From positions 1-48,118 of the forward strand of contig UQHL01000023.1 in the NCBI GenBank assembly GCA_900540805.1: a stretch of 48,118 bases of DNA, given 5' to 3'. The translations under genes and the position numbers were made by a program. The notes under the pieces were generated by a model. That model was not told the DNA's origin and did not search any database. It saw only the letters and a list, made by a program, of their open reading frames with translations. Below are positions 16,931 to 25,450 of the stretch, piece by piece. The stretch comes from an uncultured Eubacteriales bacterium. GTDB taxonomy: Bacteria > Bacillota > Clostridia > Christensenellales > Borkfalkiaceae. Numbering within the stretch: position 1 is the stretch's first letter; the number at the start of each line of letters is the position of its first letter.

Positions 16931-17740
16931 ATGAACAGCATTATTGATCCGTTCGAACGCTTCGATCTGAACATTATGGAAGCGGGATATGACAGCGTGG
17001 ATAGCTCGTGGCATCGGTTCGTCACCTTCTTTCCCTATTATCGAATATATTACATCGTCAGCGGACACGCGCTTATTTATCTGCAAGACGAGGTTTTGGA
17101 GCTTTTCCCGGGAAAGATGTATTTCATTCCCGCTTTTTCCGTTTTCGACGCGCACTGCGACGAAATCCTGACGCATTATTGGATCCACTTTAATCTGGAT
17201 ACCATCACGGAAAAATATCTCACGATTTGCCGTCCGAAAAATCAAGCGGAAACTCTTTCTACCGACGAAAATATCTTCCGCATGGTAGTGGATAGCGTTA
17301 AAAAACCGGGAAAAGAAAAGAGCATTCGCGACGCTGTCGCAAGCGAAGGACTGAGCAAATATCTCTTTTCCCGTTTCCTGCCCGAAAGGGAAAACATCGC
17401 CGCATCCGAGGGTTTCCGTTTTATTCCGGTGCTCCAATATATCGAAAAAAATTTCGACCGTCCCATCACGAATTTGGAACTCGGTCAAATTCTTTATTTA
17501 AGTCCTACTTATTTTTCCAATCTTTTTACAAAACAATTCGGGGTTTCTCCTCAGAAATATATTCTCCAAAAACGGCTCAACAGCGCGGCGATTCTGCTCT
17601 TTGAAAGCACTAAAAGCATAAAGGAGATTGCCTTTGAATGCGGATTCGACAACGAAGCCTATTTCAATCGGCAATTTCGTAAATTTATGGGCGTACCGCC
17701 CGGAAAGTACCGCAAACTTTCCTTTTCCATGAATTCTTAA
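16931..17740 (+). CDS. AraC-family transcriptional regulator of the glycan cluster
   Basis: 269 residues starting at ATG 16931, with GGGAGA upstream. The N-terminal half (about 1-150) is a cupin-like sensor with GHALIYLQDEVLELFPGKMYFIPAFSVFDAHC. The C-terminal part (about 165-265) has the two AraC helix-turn-helix units: ITNLELGQILYLSPTYFSNLF and SIKEIAFECGFDNEAYFNRQFRKFMGVPPGKYR. It is transcribed divergently from the glycan cluster. Family knowledge and position suggest that it senses a sugar and activates the importer and hydrolase genes. Confidence 0.92.
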   Translation: MNSIIDPFERFDLNIMEAGYDSVDSSWHRFVTFFPYYRIYYIVSGHALIYLQDEVLELFPGKMYFIPAFSVFDAHCDEILTHYWIHFNLDTITEKYLTICRPKNQAETLSTDENIFRMVVDSVKKPGKEKSIRDAVASEGLSKYLFSRFLPERENIAASEGFRFIPVLQYIEKNFDRPITNLELGQILYLSPTYFSNLFTKQFGVSPQKYILQKRLNSAAILLFESTKSIKEIAFECGFDNEAYFNRQFRKFMGVPPGKYRKLSFSMNS

Positions 17741-18053
17741 GACGACGAAAAATTTATTCGGCTTTTTTAAGTCGAGTCGGAAAATTCGTGTTCATGATCA
17801 TAGAACATTCCTGCTTTCGATATTCCGAAAAAATTTCCCATTACCGCATCATCCAAACAGGTTCCTTTTCTCGACATACTTTGTCGCATCTTTTTTCAAA
17901 AGCATATTTTTCTATCTCCGCATTAGTAAAAGGCCGCAACCAGATTATTACTATTATGCTTCGGAAAACTCCTTTCAAATAAAACAAAATGAGTCCGGCA
18001 CGAATACCGAACTCACTTGAAATTTTTGATTTTTTTGGTTACGCTTCAAATGC
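17741..18053. other. Non-coding stretch after the AraC gene
   Basis: I see no convincing gene. On the minus strand one frame stays open for about 45 codons (ending near 17838) after an AAAGGAG, but it has no normal start and is then broken. The stretch may hold remnants of a decayed gene. The terminator at 17978-18015 lies inside it. Confidence 0.4.
17978..18015 (-). terminator. Terminator after the 56-residue ORF
   Basis: Minus strand: TGAGTTCGG, 8-base loop, CCGGACTCA, then TTTTGTTTTATTT. It lies 39 bases past the stop at 18054 and supports transcription of that short ORF. The other strand also carries a T-rich run, so it may work both ways. Confidence 0.7.
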
Positions 18054-18224
18054 TCATCTTAATTCGACCGTGATTTCGTGAGGCAAAGAATCCGGGAATT
18101 CCGGAATTATATTTGTCGAAATCCCGATCCCGTCGATAGTTATTGAGATGTTTTTTCCGCTCTTAATTTTTTCTTCTGCCGTGAGTATGCCGTATCTTGG
18201 AAACCATATAATAAAGGCATTCAT
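18054..18224 (-). CDS. Small ORF or gene remnant, 56 residues, unknown
   Basis: The ATG at 18224 is preceded by AGGA. The product begins MNAFIIWFPRYGILTAEEKI and ends in SLPHEITVELR, with no clear hydrophobic segment. I do not recognise the family. Codon use looks protein-like and a terminator follows 39 bases after the stop, so it could be a real small gene or the C-terminal remnant of a longer one cut at the edge of the mobile element that starts just upstream. Confidence 0.4.
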   Translation of the reverse strand: MNAFIIWFPRYGILTAEEKIKSGKNISITIDGIGISTNIIPEFPDSLPHEITVELR

Positions 18225-18241
18225 ACGTTCCTAAAAAAGTA

Positions 18242-18270
18242 TTGACAAATACTTCCAGGTGTGTTAAAAT
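18242..18270 (+). promoter_or_regulatory. Promoter of the mobilisable element
   Basis: TTGACA, 17 bases, TAAAAT. It is the first strong plus-strand promoter ahead of the element genes and starts a leader of roughly 240 bases before the first gene at 18518. Confidence 0.75.
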
Positions 18271-18284
18271 AACTATGCTGATAT

Positions 18285-18430
18285 AAATTCTTAAGTGCAC
18301 ATTTATTAAAACAACCGCGCTCGTATAAACCTTTGTGCACACAACTGAATACGCATAATATATTTTAAAAATTTTTAGACTTGTACATACAAAACGGATT
18401 GCTTTCAGCCGTTTTTTGTGCAGGTCTTTT
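18285..18430 (+). promoter_or_regulatory. Transcribed leader with GTGCAC repeats and an attenuator hairpin
   Basis: TTAAGTGCAC and TTGTGCACACAA lie about 50 bases apart and could pair with each other (GTGCAC is self-complementary). At 18391-18417, AAAACGG and CCGTTTT form a hairpin followed by TTTTTTG, and a second T-run follows at 18425-18432. The layout resembles the transcription-attenuation leaders of Tn916-type elements and tet(O)/tet(M) genes. I infer that read-through into the element is conditional. Confidence 0.6.
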
Positions 18431-18517
18431 TTGTTTGCCCTTAATAAATATCAAAACATCAGGAGGTAAAAATTTGAAACAAAACAAACAGAAGAAAAAC
18501 AAAAAGGAGGTATATGA

Positions 18518-18952
18518 TTGAGATACTATAATTCTAAACGCAGAGATACTCCCGGGGATTATTTTCCCTTACCCAAAGCGATATTCCGCTTGGGGCTTGG
18601 TGCAGGCGAAATCGCCGTTCTTGCGTTTCTCATGTACTGCGAGGACAGAAAGACTTATCAGTGCCATCCAAGCTACTCTACGATTGGAAGCGCCTGCGGT
18701 ATGAGCAACAACACCGTCAAAAAATATGTGGGAAGTCTTGTGCGTAAGGGCTTCCTCTGCACTAAGCCTACGATGGTGAAAACCCGTGACGGTCGTTCTC
18801 ACAACGGCAGTCTATGCTACACGATACGGCCAATCCAGCCGTTGGAGGAAAATTACAACGAGGAACAGCTACGCATAGCTGAGAACCACGCATTGCTGAG
18901 CAAAGCGATGAAAAAATACGGAGGTATAAATTTTGAAAAGGTCAATCTATAA
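18518..18952 (+). CDS. Helix-turn-helix DNA-binding protein of the mobile element
   Basis: 144 residues from a TTG start with AAGGAGG 7 bases before it; the nearby ATG (18514) only opens a 5-codon reading frame. It carries a winged-helix pattern of the HTH_36/replication-initiator type: YFPLPKAIFRLGLGAGEIAVLAFL, CHPSYSTIGSACGMSNNTVKKYV, and a wing LVRKGFLCTKP. It is the first gene of the element and overlaps the next gene by 20 bases. It probably acts as an element regulator or replication/excision factor. Confidence 0.75.
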   Translation: MRYYNSKRRDTPGDYFPLPKAIFRLGLGAGEIAVLAFLMYCEDRKTYQCHPSYSTIGSACGMSNNTVKKYVGSLVRKGFLCTKPTMVKTRDGRSHNGSLCYTIRPIQPLEENYNEEQLRIAENHALLSKAMKKYGGINFEKVNL

Positions 18953-19154
18953 AAACACAGACGAACTGCCTATGTTCCTGACGGTAATGGACGTAGCAAA
19001 CTTGCTGGGAATCTCACGCGCGAGCGCATACGAGCTTGTGCGCGAAGAAAACTTCCCCAAGCTGAAAATCGTACAAGGTCGCACCATCATTCCGCGGGAT
19101 AGACTGCTCGAATGGCTGGACGAGCAGACTCGTTACGACAGACTCCCCTATTAA
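18933..19154 (+). CDS. Excisionase-like helix-turn-helix protein
   Basis: 73 residues from a TTG start with GGAGGT 7 bases upstream, overlapping the preceding gene. The MerR/HTH_17-type fold is clear: FLTVMDVANLLGISRASAYELV, then a wing with GRTIIPRDRLLEWL. Such small proteins in integrative elements bind the attachment DNA and steer the integrase toward excision. Its place before the mobilisation genes fits that role. Confidence 0.82.
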   Translation: MKRSIYKNTDELPMFLTVMDVANLLGISRASAYELVREENFPKLKIVQGRTIIPRDRLLEWLDEQTRYDRLPY

Positions 19155-19204
19155 ACGCACCACGCGCCATATCGGGCTTTGCGAGTGTCTAATTTTTTAG
19201 CAGG

Positions 19205-19335
19205 ATAAAGCCGGGTCTAATCCGCCCGGCATATTACCTCGCCCGGCAACGCCGAGCGAAACGAAACCGCGGCATTATAAGGCTTTTTTAAGAACTATCC
19301 CCTGTCAAGACACAACGATATATCGTGTCTGCAAG
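19205..19335 (+). other. Candidate origin of transfer (oriT)
   Basis: The only 300-base gene-free stretch inside the element lies directly before the MobC-like and relaxase genes. It has a GCCGGG/CCCGGC hairpin (about 19210-19230) and the imperfect palindrome AGACACaaCGATATATCGTGTCT (19308-19330 with a 2-base bulge), flanked by CTATCCCCTGTC. Position and inverted repeats are typical of oriT; the nick site is not identified. Confidence 0.5.
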
Positions 19336-19454
19336 GCGTTAAAAAGGAGTCTTTATAGCATTGTACCTCCAAAAAGGCAAGATTCCATAAGGAATATATG
19401 ATGTCTGTTTACAGCGCCTATTAAATTTTATGATTATAGCAAAGGAAAAAACTC

Positions 19455-19856
19455 ATGAAAGAAAACAACAATCTATTAGAATCCAGAGGCGTCAGCCTCA
19501 CCCAAAAACAATGGGCGCGCTGCGACAGGCTTGCAGAAGAAAAAGGCTGTAAATCCCGCAATGCCTTTATCCGGGAAGCCGTGGACTTCTACTGCGCGTG
19601 GCTGGAAAAGGAGCACATCGAGAAATTTCTTCTGCCCTCCTTAGAATCCGTCATCGGCGCGAAGGTCAGAGACAGCGAGGAACGCATTTGCAGGCTTCTG
19701 TTTAAACTTGCCGTCGATCAAAATTATCTTGCCAAGATACTGGCGAGAGAGTGTGAAACTTACGACACGTATCTCCTGGAAGAAATCCGTCAGGAAAGCA
19801 TCCGCGAGGTGAAGGAAACCAACGGCACCCTTCGTATTCGGGAACACTTCGAATGA
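19455..19856 (+). CDS. MobC-like ribbon-helix-helix relaxosome protein
   Basis: 133 residues; AAAGGA lies about 10 bases before ATG. The start carries a CopG/MetJ-type ribbon-helix-helix (GVSLTQKQWARCDRLAEEKG, then SRNAFIREAVDFYC), followed by a long helical tail. Such proteins bind oriT beside the nick and recruit the relaxase, encoded 10 bases downstream. Function is inferred from fold and order. Confidence 0.75.
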   Translation: MKENNNLLESRGVSLTQKQWARCDRLAEEKGCKSRNAFIREAVDFYCAWLEKEHIEKFLLPSLESVIGAKVRDSEERICRLLFKLAVDQNYLAKILARECETYDTYLLEEIRQESIREVKETNGTLRIREHFE

Positions 19857-19866
19857 GGAGAGTTGA

Positions 19867-21606
19867 ATGACAGGACTCATTTTGAAAGCCCCCTACTACA
19901 AGCCCGGACACATAACCGAAAAAGGTCAATCCCGCGGCGGCTACGTAGAATATATTGCAAAGCGCGAAGGCGTCGAAATTCTTCGGAGCGGTATGATGGG
20001 ATATATCGGGGAACGCCGTGGTTCAAACGGTCTGTTCTCCGATGAAGGTATGAAAATAAATCTCTCTGCCGTCAGCAAAGAAATAGACGAACACACAGGA
20101 AACGTATGGGGACTCATCATATCTCTCACTCGTGAAGATGCGGAGCGGCTCGGTTACAACTGCGCGGAACAATGGATGAATCTCCTGCGTTCCCGTCGCA
20201 ACGATATTGCAAGGGAGATGGGAATCGCTCCTTCCAATCTCCGTTGGGTTGCCGCGTACCATGACAAGGAACAACATCCGCACGTACACATGATGGTATG
20301 GTCGACAAATCCGCAAGAACCCTACCTCTCCCGCACGGGCATTCATAATATCAAGCAAACGCTTGCGGGGGATATATTCCGGCAAGAGTTGATTTCCATT
20401 TATAAAAAGCAAACCGCCGCGCGAGATGACGTTAAAGAAAAATACCGCGAGCGCGTCAAAGAATTGGTAACAGAAATTCAAAACGGCAGCCATGACTTCG
20501 CACCTGAGCTGATTGCGAAAATGCAGTTGCTTTCTGAAAAATTAGAAAAGCATAAAGGCAAAAAGGTCTACGGTTATCTTGACAAAAGCAGCAAAGCACT
20601 TGTCAAGGAGATCGTAAAAATGCTTGGGAACGACGAGAAAATCGCGGAGCTTTACGACTCGTGGTACGGATATAAATGCGAAACCGTTCGTACCTATACC
20701 GACAAAATGCCGGAAAAGATTTCTATCGAGGAGAACGAGGAATTCAAATCGATTCGCAATACCGTTGTGCGGTGCGCGGCGATGATGGGAAAACTCGACG
20801 AACAGCCCGACCGAGATATTGATTACGATTACCGTGCACTCAAAGACAAGGCGGACGATTTCAGATATTTATATGTAAGAGCTAATTCGAAGGACGATCC
20901 TTTCGCCTACTACCGCCTCGGCCGGTACTATCTTGAAAAGACCGACGATATGGAAGAAGCGGAATATTGGCTGCGCCTGGCGGCAGACGAAGGAAACGCT
21001 TTATCTTCATATCTTATTTATAAAAGCTGCCGCGACGGCAAATTCACCGATACGCCGGGCGAGAAGATGAAATATCTTCGGAAAGCCGTAGACGCCGGGT
21101 TCGGAACTGCGGAATATGAATACGCCAGGTATCTCAAAGACAAATCCCCCGCCGAAGCGAAGAAGTATTTTTTGCGCGCCGCAGAACACGGCTGTTTCCA
21201 AGCCGAATATACGCTGGGCAAGCTGCTCTTCGACGAAGGGAACCGCGAAGAAGCCAAGGAATGGCTCCAACGCTCCGCGCGGAACGACGCATGGACGCAA
21301 ACGAGAGTCGGGTTGTTGCTTTATTACGAATACGGCGAATATGAAAAAGGCAAGGAACTTCTGCAAGGCGCCGCAGACAACGGATACACCCCTGCCGAAA
21401 AAGTACTCGATGCCCTCCGCAACAATCTCAACGCACGGCTCATTGTCGGCGTGTGCGATTTGTTTTATTACATTGGCAATCTCATCGGCGAGCATACCGA
21501 GGAGATATATCAGAAAGAACAGCGGATAAACAGCCACGGCATTGACCGCAGGCAGAGAAAAGCGCTGCGGGACAAGAAGCAGGCAATAGGGTTGAAAGAG
21601 CTATAG
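19867..21606 (+). CDS. MobP-type relaxase fused to Sel1-like repeats
   Basis: 579 residues; GAGGAGAG precedes ATG. The N-terminal part (about 1-190) is the nickase: YVEYIAKREGVEIL is typical of the MobP3-like family, and AAYHDKEQHPHVHMMVW provides the metal-binding three-His cluster (His137, His139, His141). Residues about 190-320 are helical and charged. Residues about 335-500 form Sel1/TPR-like repeats (FAYYRLGRYYLEK, ALSSYLIYKSCRDG, AEYEYARYLKDKSPAEAKKYF, AEYTLGKLLFDEGNREEAKEW). It should nick oriT and pilot the strand through a conjugation channel supplied by another element, since no VirD4/VirB4 gene is visible. The repeats probably bind a partner protein. Confidence 0.85.
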   Translation: MTGLILKAPYYKPGHITEKGQSRGGYVEYIAKREGVEILRSGMMGYIGERRGSNGLFSDEGMKINLSAVSKEIDEHTGNVWGLIISLTREDAERLGYNCAEQWMNLLRSRRNDIAREMGIAPSNLRWVAAYHDKEQHPHVHMMVWSTNPQEPYLSRTGIHNIKQTLAGDIFRQELISIYKKQTAARDDVKEKYRERVKELVTEIQNGSHDFAPELIAKMQLLSEKLEKHKGKKVYGYLDKSSKALVKEIVKMLGNDEKIAELYDSWYGYKCETVRTYTDKMPEKISIEENEEFKSIRNTVVRCAAMMGKLDEQPDRDIDYDYRALKDKADDFRYLYVRANSKDDPFAYYRLGRYYLEKTDDMEEAEYWLRLAADEGNALSSYLIYKSCRDGKFTDTPGEKMKYLRKAVDAGFGTAEYEYARYLKDKSPAEAKKYFLRAAEHGCFQAEYTLGKLLFDEGNREEAKEWLQRSARNDAWTQTRVGLLLYYEYGEYEKGKELLQGAADNGYTPAEKVLDALRNNLNARLIVGVCDLFYYIGNLIGEHTEEIYQKEQRINSHGIDRRQRKALRDKKQAIGLKEL

Positions 21607-21675
21607 CGGGGATGAAAAAGAAATTGATAATAAAATAATAATTCTCCGCAAAAACGCTGGATATTCTCTCGAACC

Positions 21676-21693
21676 TGTGGTATGTTTGTGGTA
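21676..21693 (+). repeat. Two TGTGGTA direct repeats with 11-bp period
   Basis: TGTGGTA occurs at 21676-21682 and 21687-21693, one helical turn apart, in the gap before the unknown gene and the integrases. A similar pair (GTGGTCA, 12-bp period) lies beside tRNA-Pro at 25600-25618. Integrase arm-type sites commonly look like this. Confidence 0.4.
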
Positions 21694-21722
21694 CACCAAA
21701 AAGTACAGTAAAGGAGGAAACG

Positions 21723-22028
21723 ATGGCTAAACTGATTAGAAAACATTTTGGAAAAGTCGTTTCGGTAGAGCCGACCGCCCCATCGGACATCGACAGGAAA
21801 TGGTCTTGGCACAAAGCATACGAAGGATTTTACGGAATCATTCATGTATATCAAAGCCGGCACAGATTTCCGGGGAAGTACTTTATCGTGATATACGATA
21901 TAGAACTCAACTATCTGAAAATCGGAGTAGGAGAGTTAAAATACGAGGACAAGCGTATTCTCCTAACTACCCGAAACAGCAAATACACCTTCGAGCGTCT
22001 TGATATACAAGAAACGGAGGGTGAGTAA
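21723..22028 (+). CDS. Small protein of unknown function before the integrases
   Basis: 101 residues; AAAGGAGG precedes ATG and the stop abuts the integrase ATG, so the two are coupled. The protein is basic at the start (MAKLIRKHFGKVV), then mainly beta-rich with aromatic residues (RFPGKYFIVIYDIELNYLKIG). I do not recognise a domain. Coupling to the integrase suggests a role in recombination or its control. Confidence 0.6.
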   Translation: MAKLIRKHFGKVVSVEPTAPSDIDRKWSWHKAYEGFYGIIHVYQSRHRFPGKYFIVIYDIELNYLKIGVGELKYEDKRILLTTRNSKYTFERLDIQETEGE

Positions 22029-23192
22029 ATGGGAAACAAACGCAGACCGCAAGGCGAGGGCATGGTACGCAAACGCGAGGACGGACGCTGGGAAGGCCGG
22101 ATCGTTATCGGTCACAAGAAAGACGGTACGCCGATGTATAAATCTGTGTTCGGAAAGAGCCAAAAAGCGACGCTGAAACAGCTTCATCTGCTTATCAACC
22201 TCTACCGCGACGTCGACCTCACCGAAGAATGCCGCATGACGCTCGGCAAATGGATGGACAAATGGCTCGACGAGTATATGATATTCAAAATCAAAGAAAA
22301 AACAATGGACGGATACAGATCGATCGCGGAGCATCAAATCAAACGCTTTATCGGCGATAAACAGCTCGCCTATCTTACCACAGCGGATATTCAGAAATTT
22401 TACAACAAAATCAGAAAGGAAGGTCGGGTCAAGCCACACCCTTTGTACGGGTATGCATTATCTGACAGCGTGGTCAGAAAGATTCACATGACACTCCATG
22501 AAGCCTTGGAGGAGGCGGTTAGGGAAAGGTATATCGTGCGTAACCCTACAAACGGCACTGCCATACCGAAAAAGAGCTACGGAGAAAAGCAAGTCCTCGA
22601 GGACAGTCAGCTCGATACATTTATGGACGCTATCCAACGAGAGCCGTATTGGCACGACTTCTTCTATGTGGAAATCATGACGGGCTTACGCCGCGGCGAG
22701 ATATGCGGACTCAAATGGACGGACATCGACTTTACCGCAGGTACGATGAGCATCAGGCGCTCTGTCGGCAGAACCAGATACGGCGGCATCTCTATCGGCG
22801 AAACCAAGACGAATGCAGGCACAAGAACGATCCTCATGCCGCCGAGCGTGGCAGAGCTGCTCAAAGCAAAAAAGGACAACGCCATCAACGAGTGGATCTT
22901 TCCCCACTACATGACTCCGTCCGAACCGTTGCACCCCGACACGGCGTATAGAAAACTCAAAACGATACTCAAACACGCAGAACTGCCGCTTATCCGGTTT
23001 CACGACCTACGCCACACTTTCGCCACTCACGCCACGCAAGGCGGCGTCGACGCCAAGACCTTGGCGGGTATCCTCGGTCACACCAACGCAAGCTTCACGC
23101 TCGACACCTATACCCACGTAACCGGCGATATGCAACGAAACGCGTCCGAGATCGTCGGCAAAATGATGAAAAAATTTATGAAACAGGAATGA
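22029..23192 (+). CDS. Tyrosine-type site-specific integrase 1
   Basis: 387 residues. Order: an AP2-like arm-binding domain (about 1-60; GEGMVRKREDGRWEGRIVIG), a SAM-like core-binding domain (about 65-165), and the catalytic domain (about 185-370). Catalytic residues are visible: Arg in TGLRRGEICGLKW, the beta-hairpin Lys in GETKTNAGTRT, RFHDLRHTFATH, a GH before TNASFTLDTY, and Tyr in DTYTHV. It should cut and rejoin the element ends. The second integrase starts 4 bases after its stop. Confidence 0.92.
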   Translation: MGNKRRPQGEGMVRKREDGRWEGRIVIGHKKDGTPMYKSVFGKSQKATLKQLHLLINLYRDVDLTEECRMTLGKWMDKWLDEYMIFKIKEKTMDGYRSIAEHQIKRFIGDKQLAYLTTADIQKFYNKIRKEGRVKPHPLYGYALSDSVVRKIHMTLHEALEEAVRERYIVRNPTNGTAIPKKSYGEKQVLEDSQLDTFMDAIQREPYWHDFFYVEIMTGLRRGEICGLKWTDIDFTAGTMSIRRSVGRTRYGGISIGETKTNAGTRTILMPPSVAELLKAKKDNAINEWIFPHYMTPSEPLHPDTAYRKLKTILKHAELPLIRFHDLRHTFATHATQGGVDAKTLAGILGHTNASFTLDTYTHVTGDMQRNASEIVGKMMKKFMKQE

Positions 23193-23196
23193 CGAT

Positions 23197-24621
23197 ATGG
23201 CCAATCAAAAAAGAAAACAAGGCGAAGGCACGGTACGCCTTCGCACAGACGGGCGCTGGGAAGGCCGCGTAGTCATTGGCTACGACGAAAAAGGGCTTCC
23301 AAAGACAAAAAGCGTATTCGCCCACACCAAAGACGCGTGCCTTGAAAAACTTTCAACGCTAAAAGAGCAATACGGAAGGATCTCGGAACGGCTGAAACCC
23401 GATATGCTTTTGGGAGATTGGATAGATTTTTGGTATCAATATTTCTCCAAACCAAAGCTCCGGGTGACCACCTACTCCACCTATGAAAACCGCATCTACG
23501 TGCATATCATACCCGGCATTGGTCAGATACCGCTCAACAAACTCTCGCAGAACGACCTGCAGCAGTTTTACGCAAAACTGAAACGGACGGGCAGAAAAAA
23601 GGACGTGGAAAACAAAGGCACACAGCTGTCTGACAGAATGGTACGCGCCTGTCATGCCATCTGCAGGTCGGCTCTTGAAAAGGCGGTCGACGAAGGCATG
23701 CTTACCAAAAATCCCGCCATCGGCTGTAAACTCCCGCCTAAGAAAAACGCAGAGATGAAAATACTCACCCAAGCGGAGATTATCCGGCTGCTCCACCAAG
23801 CCAGCGAGGAAGGCTATTACGAGCTGTTCCTTCTGGAGCTGACCACGGGAATGCGCCGCGGCGAGATTCTCGGTCTGAAATGGAAAGACATCAATCTTCA
23901 TACGGGCGAGCTGAGGATTGTAAGGCAAGTCACCGTCAAGGGCGTGTCCGTTCCCAAAACGAAAAGCTCGATAAGGACGTTGTTCCTGCCTGCCGATATA
24001 GTAGAGCTTTTAAGAGAGTTAAAGAAAACGGCGACATGCGAATGGATATTCCCCTCCCCCGTCAAAGACGGCGAACCCAGGCATCCGTCCGCCGTAACCA
24101 AACGCTTCCGAATCATGCTTGAACGCGCGCATTGCAAGCACGTCCGTTTCCATGATCTACGCCATACCTTCGCCACGATGGCGCTGGAAAACGGCATAGA
24201 CGTAAAAACGCTCTCGGCGATGATCGGTCATGTTTCCGCCGAAACCACGCTCAACATCTACTCCCACGTGACGGACGAGATGAGAGTACAGGCGGCAGTG
24301 AGAATCGACCGGGAAATCGGCGGTACAGACGCTCAGTTGCCCGAACCGAAGGACGAGCCAAGGAAAGACCAAACGAGCGATACAGGCGAGAATTTCGAGC
24401 CGTATAAGCCCAAAATACGCAAGAGCGGCACGGGATGCATGTATCAAGTAAACGAGCGGCTTTGGGAAGGCAGCTTCTATCCTCGGCAACCCGACGGCAA
24501 GCGCAGGAAATTCAACGTATACGCCAAAACGAGAGAAGAATGCGAGAAACTGCTTCAAGAGATGATAATCGCAAAGAAAGCGGAAATCGCTGAGCTGAAA
24601 AAGACTAAATCAAAGGGTTGA
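23197..24621 (+). CDS. Tyrosine-type integrase 2 with an extra C-terminal arm-like domain
   Basis: 474 residues. The N-terminal AP2-like arm domain starts GEGTVRLRTDGRWEGRVVIGY; the catalytic set is TGMRRGEILGLKW, RFHDLRHTFATM, GHVSAETT and Tyr in NIYSHV. After about residue 375 come a charged linker and a second arm-like unit (YQVNERLWEGSFYPRQPDG, then KFNVYAKTREECEKLL), about 90 residues beyond the usual family end. It resembles integrase 1 throughout, so the pair probably came from a tandem duplication or they act together on different ends. Confidence 0.9.
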   Translation: MANQKRKQGEGTVRLRTDGRWEGRVVIGYDEKGLPKTKSVFAHTKDACLEKLSTLKEQYGRISERLKPDMLLGDWIDFWYQYFSKPKLRVTTYSTYENRIYVHIIPGIGQIPLNKLSQNDLQQFYAKLKRTGRKKDVENKGTQLSDRMVRACHAICRSALEKAVDEGMLTKNPAIGCKLPPKKNAEMKILTQAEIIRLLHQASEEGYYELFLLELTTGMRRGEILGLKWKDINLHTGELRIVRQVTVKGVSVPKTKSSIRTLFLPADIVELLRELKKTATCEWIFPSPVKDGEPRHPSAVTKRFRIMLERAHCKHVRFHDLRHTFATMALENGIDVKTLSAMIGHVSAETTLNIYSHVTDEMRVQAAVRIDREIGGTDAQLPEPKDEPRKDQTSDTGENFEPYKPKIRKSGTGCMYQVNERLWEGSFYPRQPDGKRRKFNVYAKTREECEKLLQEMIIAKKAEIAELKKTKSKG

Positions 24622-24636
24622 CCTTATGGTCAACCC
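24615..24636 (+). terminator. Hairpin at the end of the integrase genes
   Basis: GGGTTGACC, TTAT loop, GGTCAACCC; the stem contains the stop codon of integrase 2. The T-tract is weak, so it may end transcription poorly or protect the 3' end. Confidence 0.55.
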
Positions 24637-24638
24637 TC

Positions 24639-24789
24639 AAAATTTACTATGCAGTAAACAAAGAAAAAGCTCTGAGAAGTAATCCCCAAAGCCTTGTTTG
24701 ATATATCCTTCGAAAGTCGAAAGTCAGACTGAAGCTACCAGACTGAAAAGTTTCCGCATAACCGTTTCTCTCTTTTCATATTATGAATT
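24639..24789. other. Short gap, possible right end of the element
   Basis: No gene. I looked for a copy of the left-end sequence (near 18230) to mark the element boundary and did not find a convincing one by eye. Confidence 0.3.
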
Positions 24790-25287
24790 ATGTTAAGATT
24801 ATCTAAAAATATCAATTTTATAAAGGAGCTTCAGTCCTTTCTTTTGATATTTTTTCCCTATTTCCTTTTGAGTATGATCGTTTATCACGGAACGTACTTC
24901 CAAAATTGGCTTAACGCCTCTTATTCTCCTCCGAACAAATTTATTTTGTTTCTATCTTGGAGCATTCTCTTTGCTTTGTTCGTTCTGATTTTTCATTCCA
25001 TAAAAAGATCGAACAAAACGAATCAGCTTTGTCTGCTCTTATTTATTCTTCAATTTTTTAGCTTCTTTGTTTTTTTCATTTCTTTATCGTGTTTTGCGGC
25101 TTATCTTGTGGCACTCGTGAACAATATCTTTACGCTGATTATCTCTGTTTGGCTTATGGTCGCTTTATGGAAAAACGGTCATAGAGCGAGTGTCCTTTTG
25201 CTCGTCCCTTTTATTGTATATCTGTTATTTCAATTGTTTATTTGTTTCCTGTGGTATTCATTGGCTTACGGTGAGTGGAAAAATTAG
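24790..25287 (+). CDS. TspO/MBR-like membrane protein, divergent
   Basis: 165 residues with five predicted membrane helices. The pattern SPPNKFILFLSWSILFALFVLIFHSI resembles the SPP...VWTILY segment of TspO. The end (LIISVWLMVALWKNGHRASVLLLVPFIVYLLFQLF) resembles its last two helices. TspO proteins bind porphyrins and may act in stress sensing. Tryptophans are fewer than usual. The start is uncertain because the ATG at 24790 has no good ribosome binding site; an AAAGGAG lies inside the frame. The assignment is moderate. Confidence 0.6.
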   Translation: MLRLSKNINFIKELQSFLLIFFPYFLLSMIVYHGTYFQNWLNASYSPPNKFILFLSWSILFALFVLIFHSIKRSNKTNQLCLLLFILQFFSFFVFFISLSCFAAYLVALVNNIFTLIISVWLMVALWKNGHRASVLLLVPFIVYLLFQLFICFLWYSLAYGEWKN

Positions 25288-25450
25288 GGAATATCCTCAT
25301 AACCATTTTTTATCATATCCCGAAATGAATTCTTTATCATACGATTCCGCTCTTTCTTATGCATCTCGGTTTTTTGTTCCATTTTTTCTATTCTAACACA
25401 ATAATTTTTTGGCCGTTACCCCATCTCAGCCTAATAAACAAATAAATGAA

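Noticed and set aside
17788..17982. 64-codon plus-strand frame
   Set aside because: No ribosome binding site, no domain, unusual composition.
18240..24640. Self-transmissible conjugative element
   Set aside because: No VirB4, VirD4 or other secretion genes; only mobilisation and integration genes are present.
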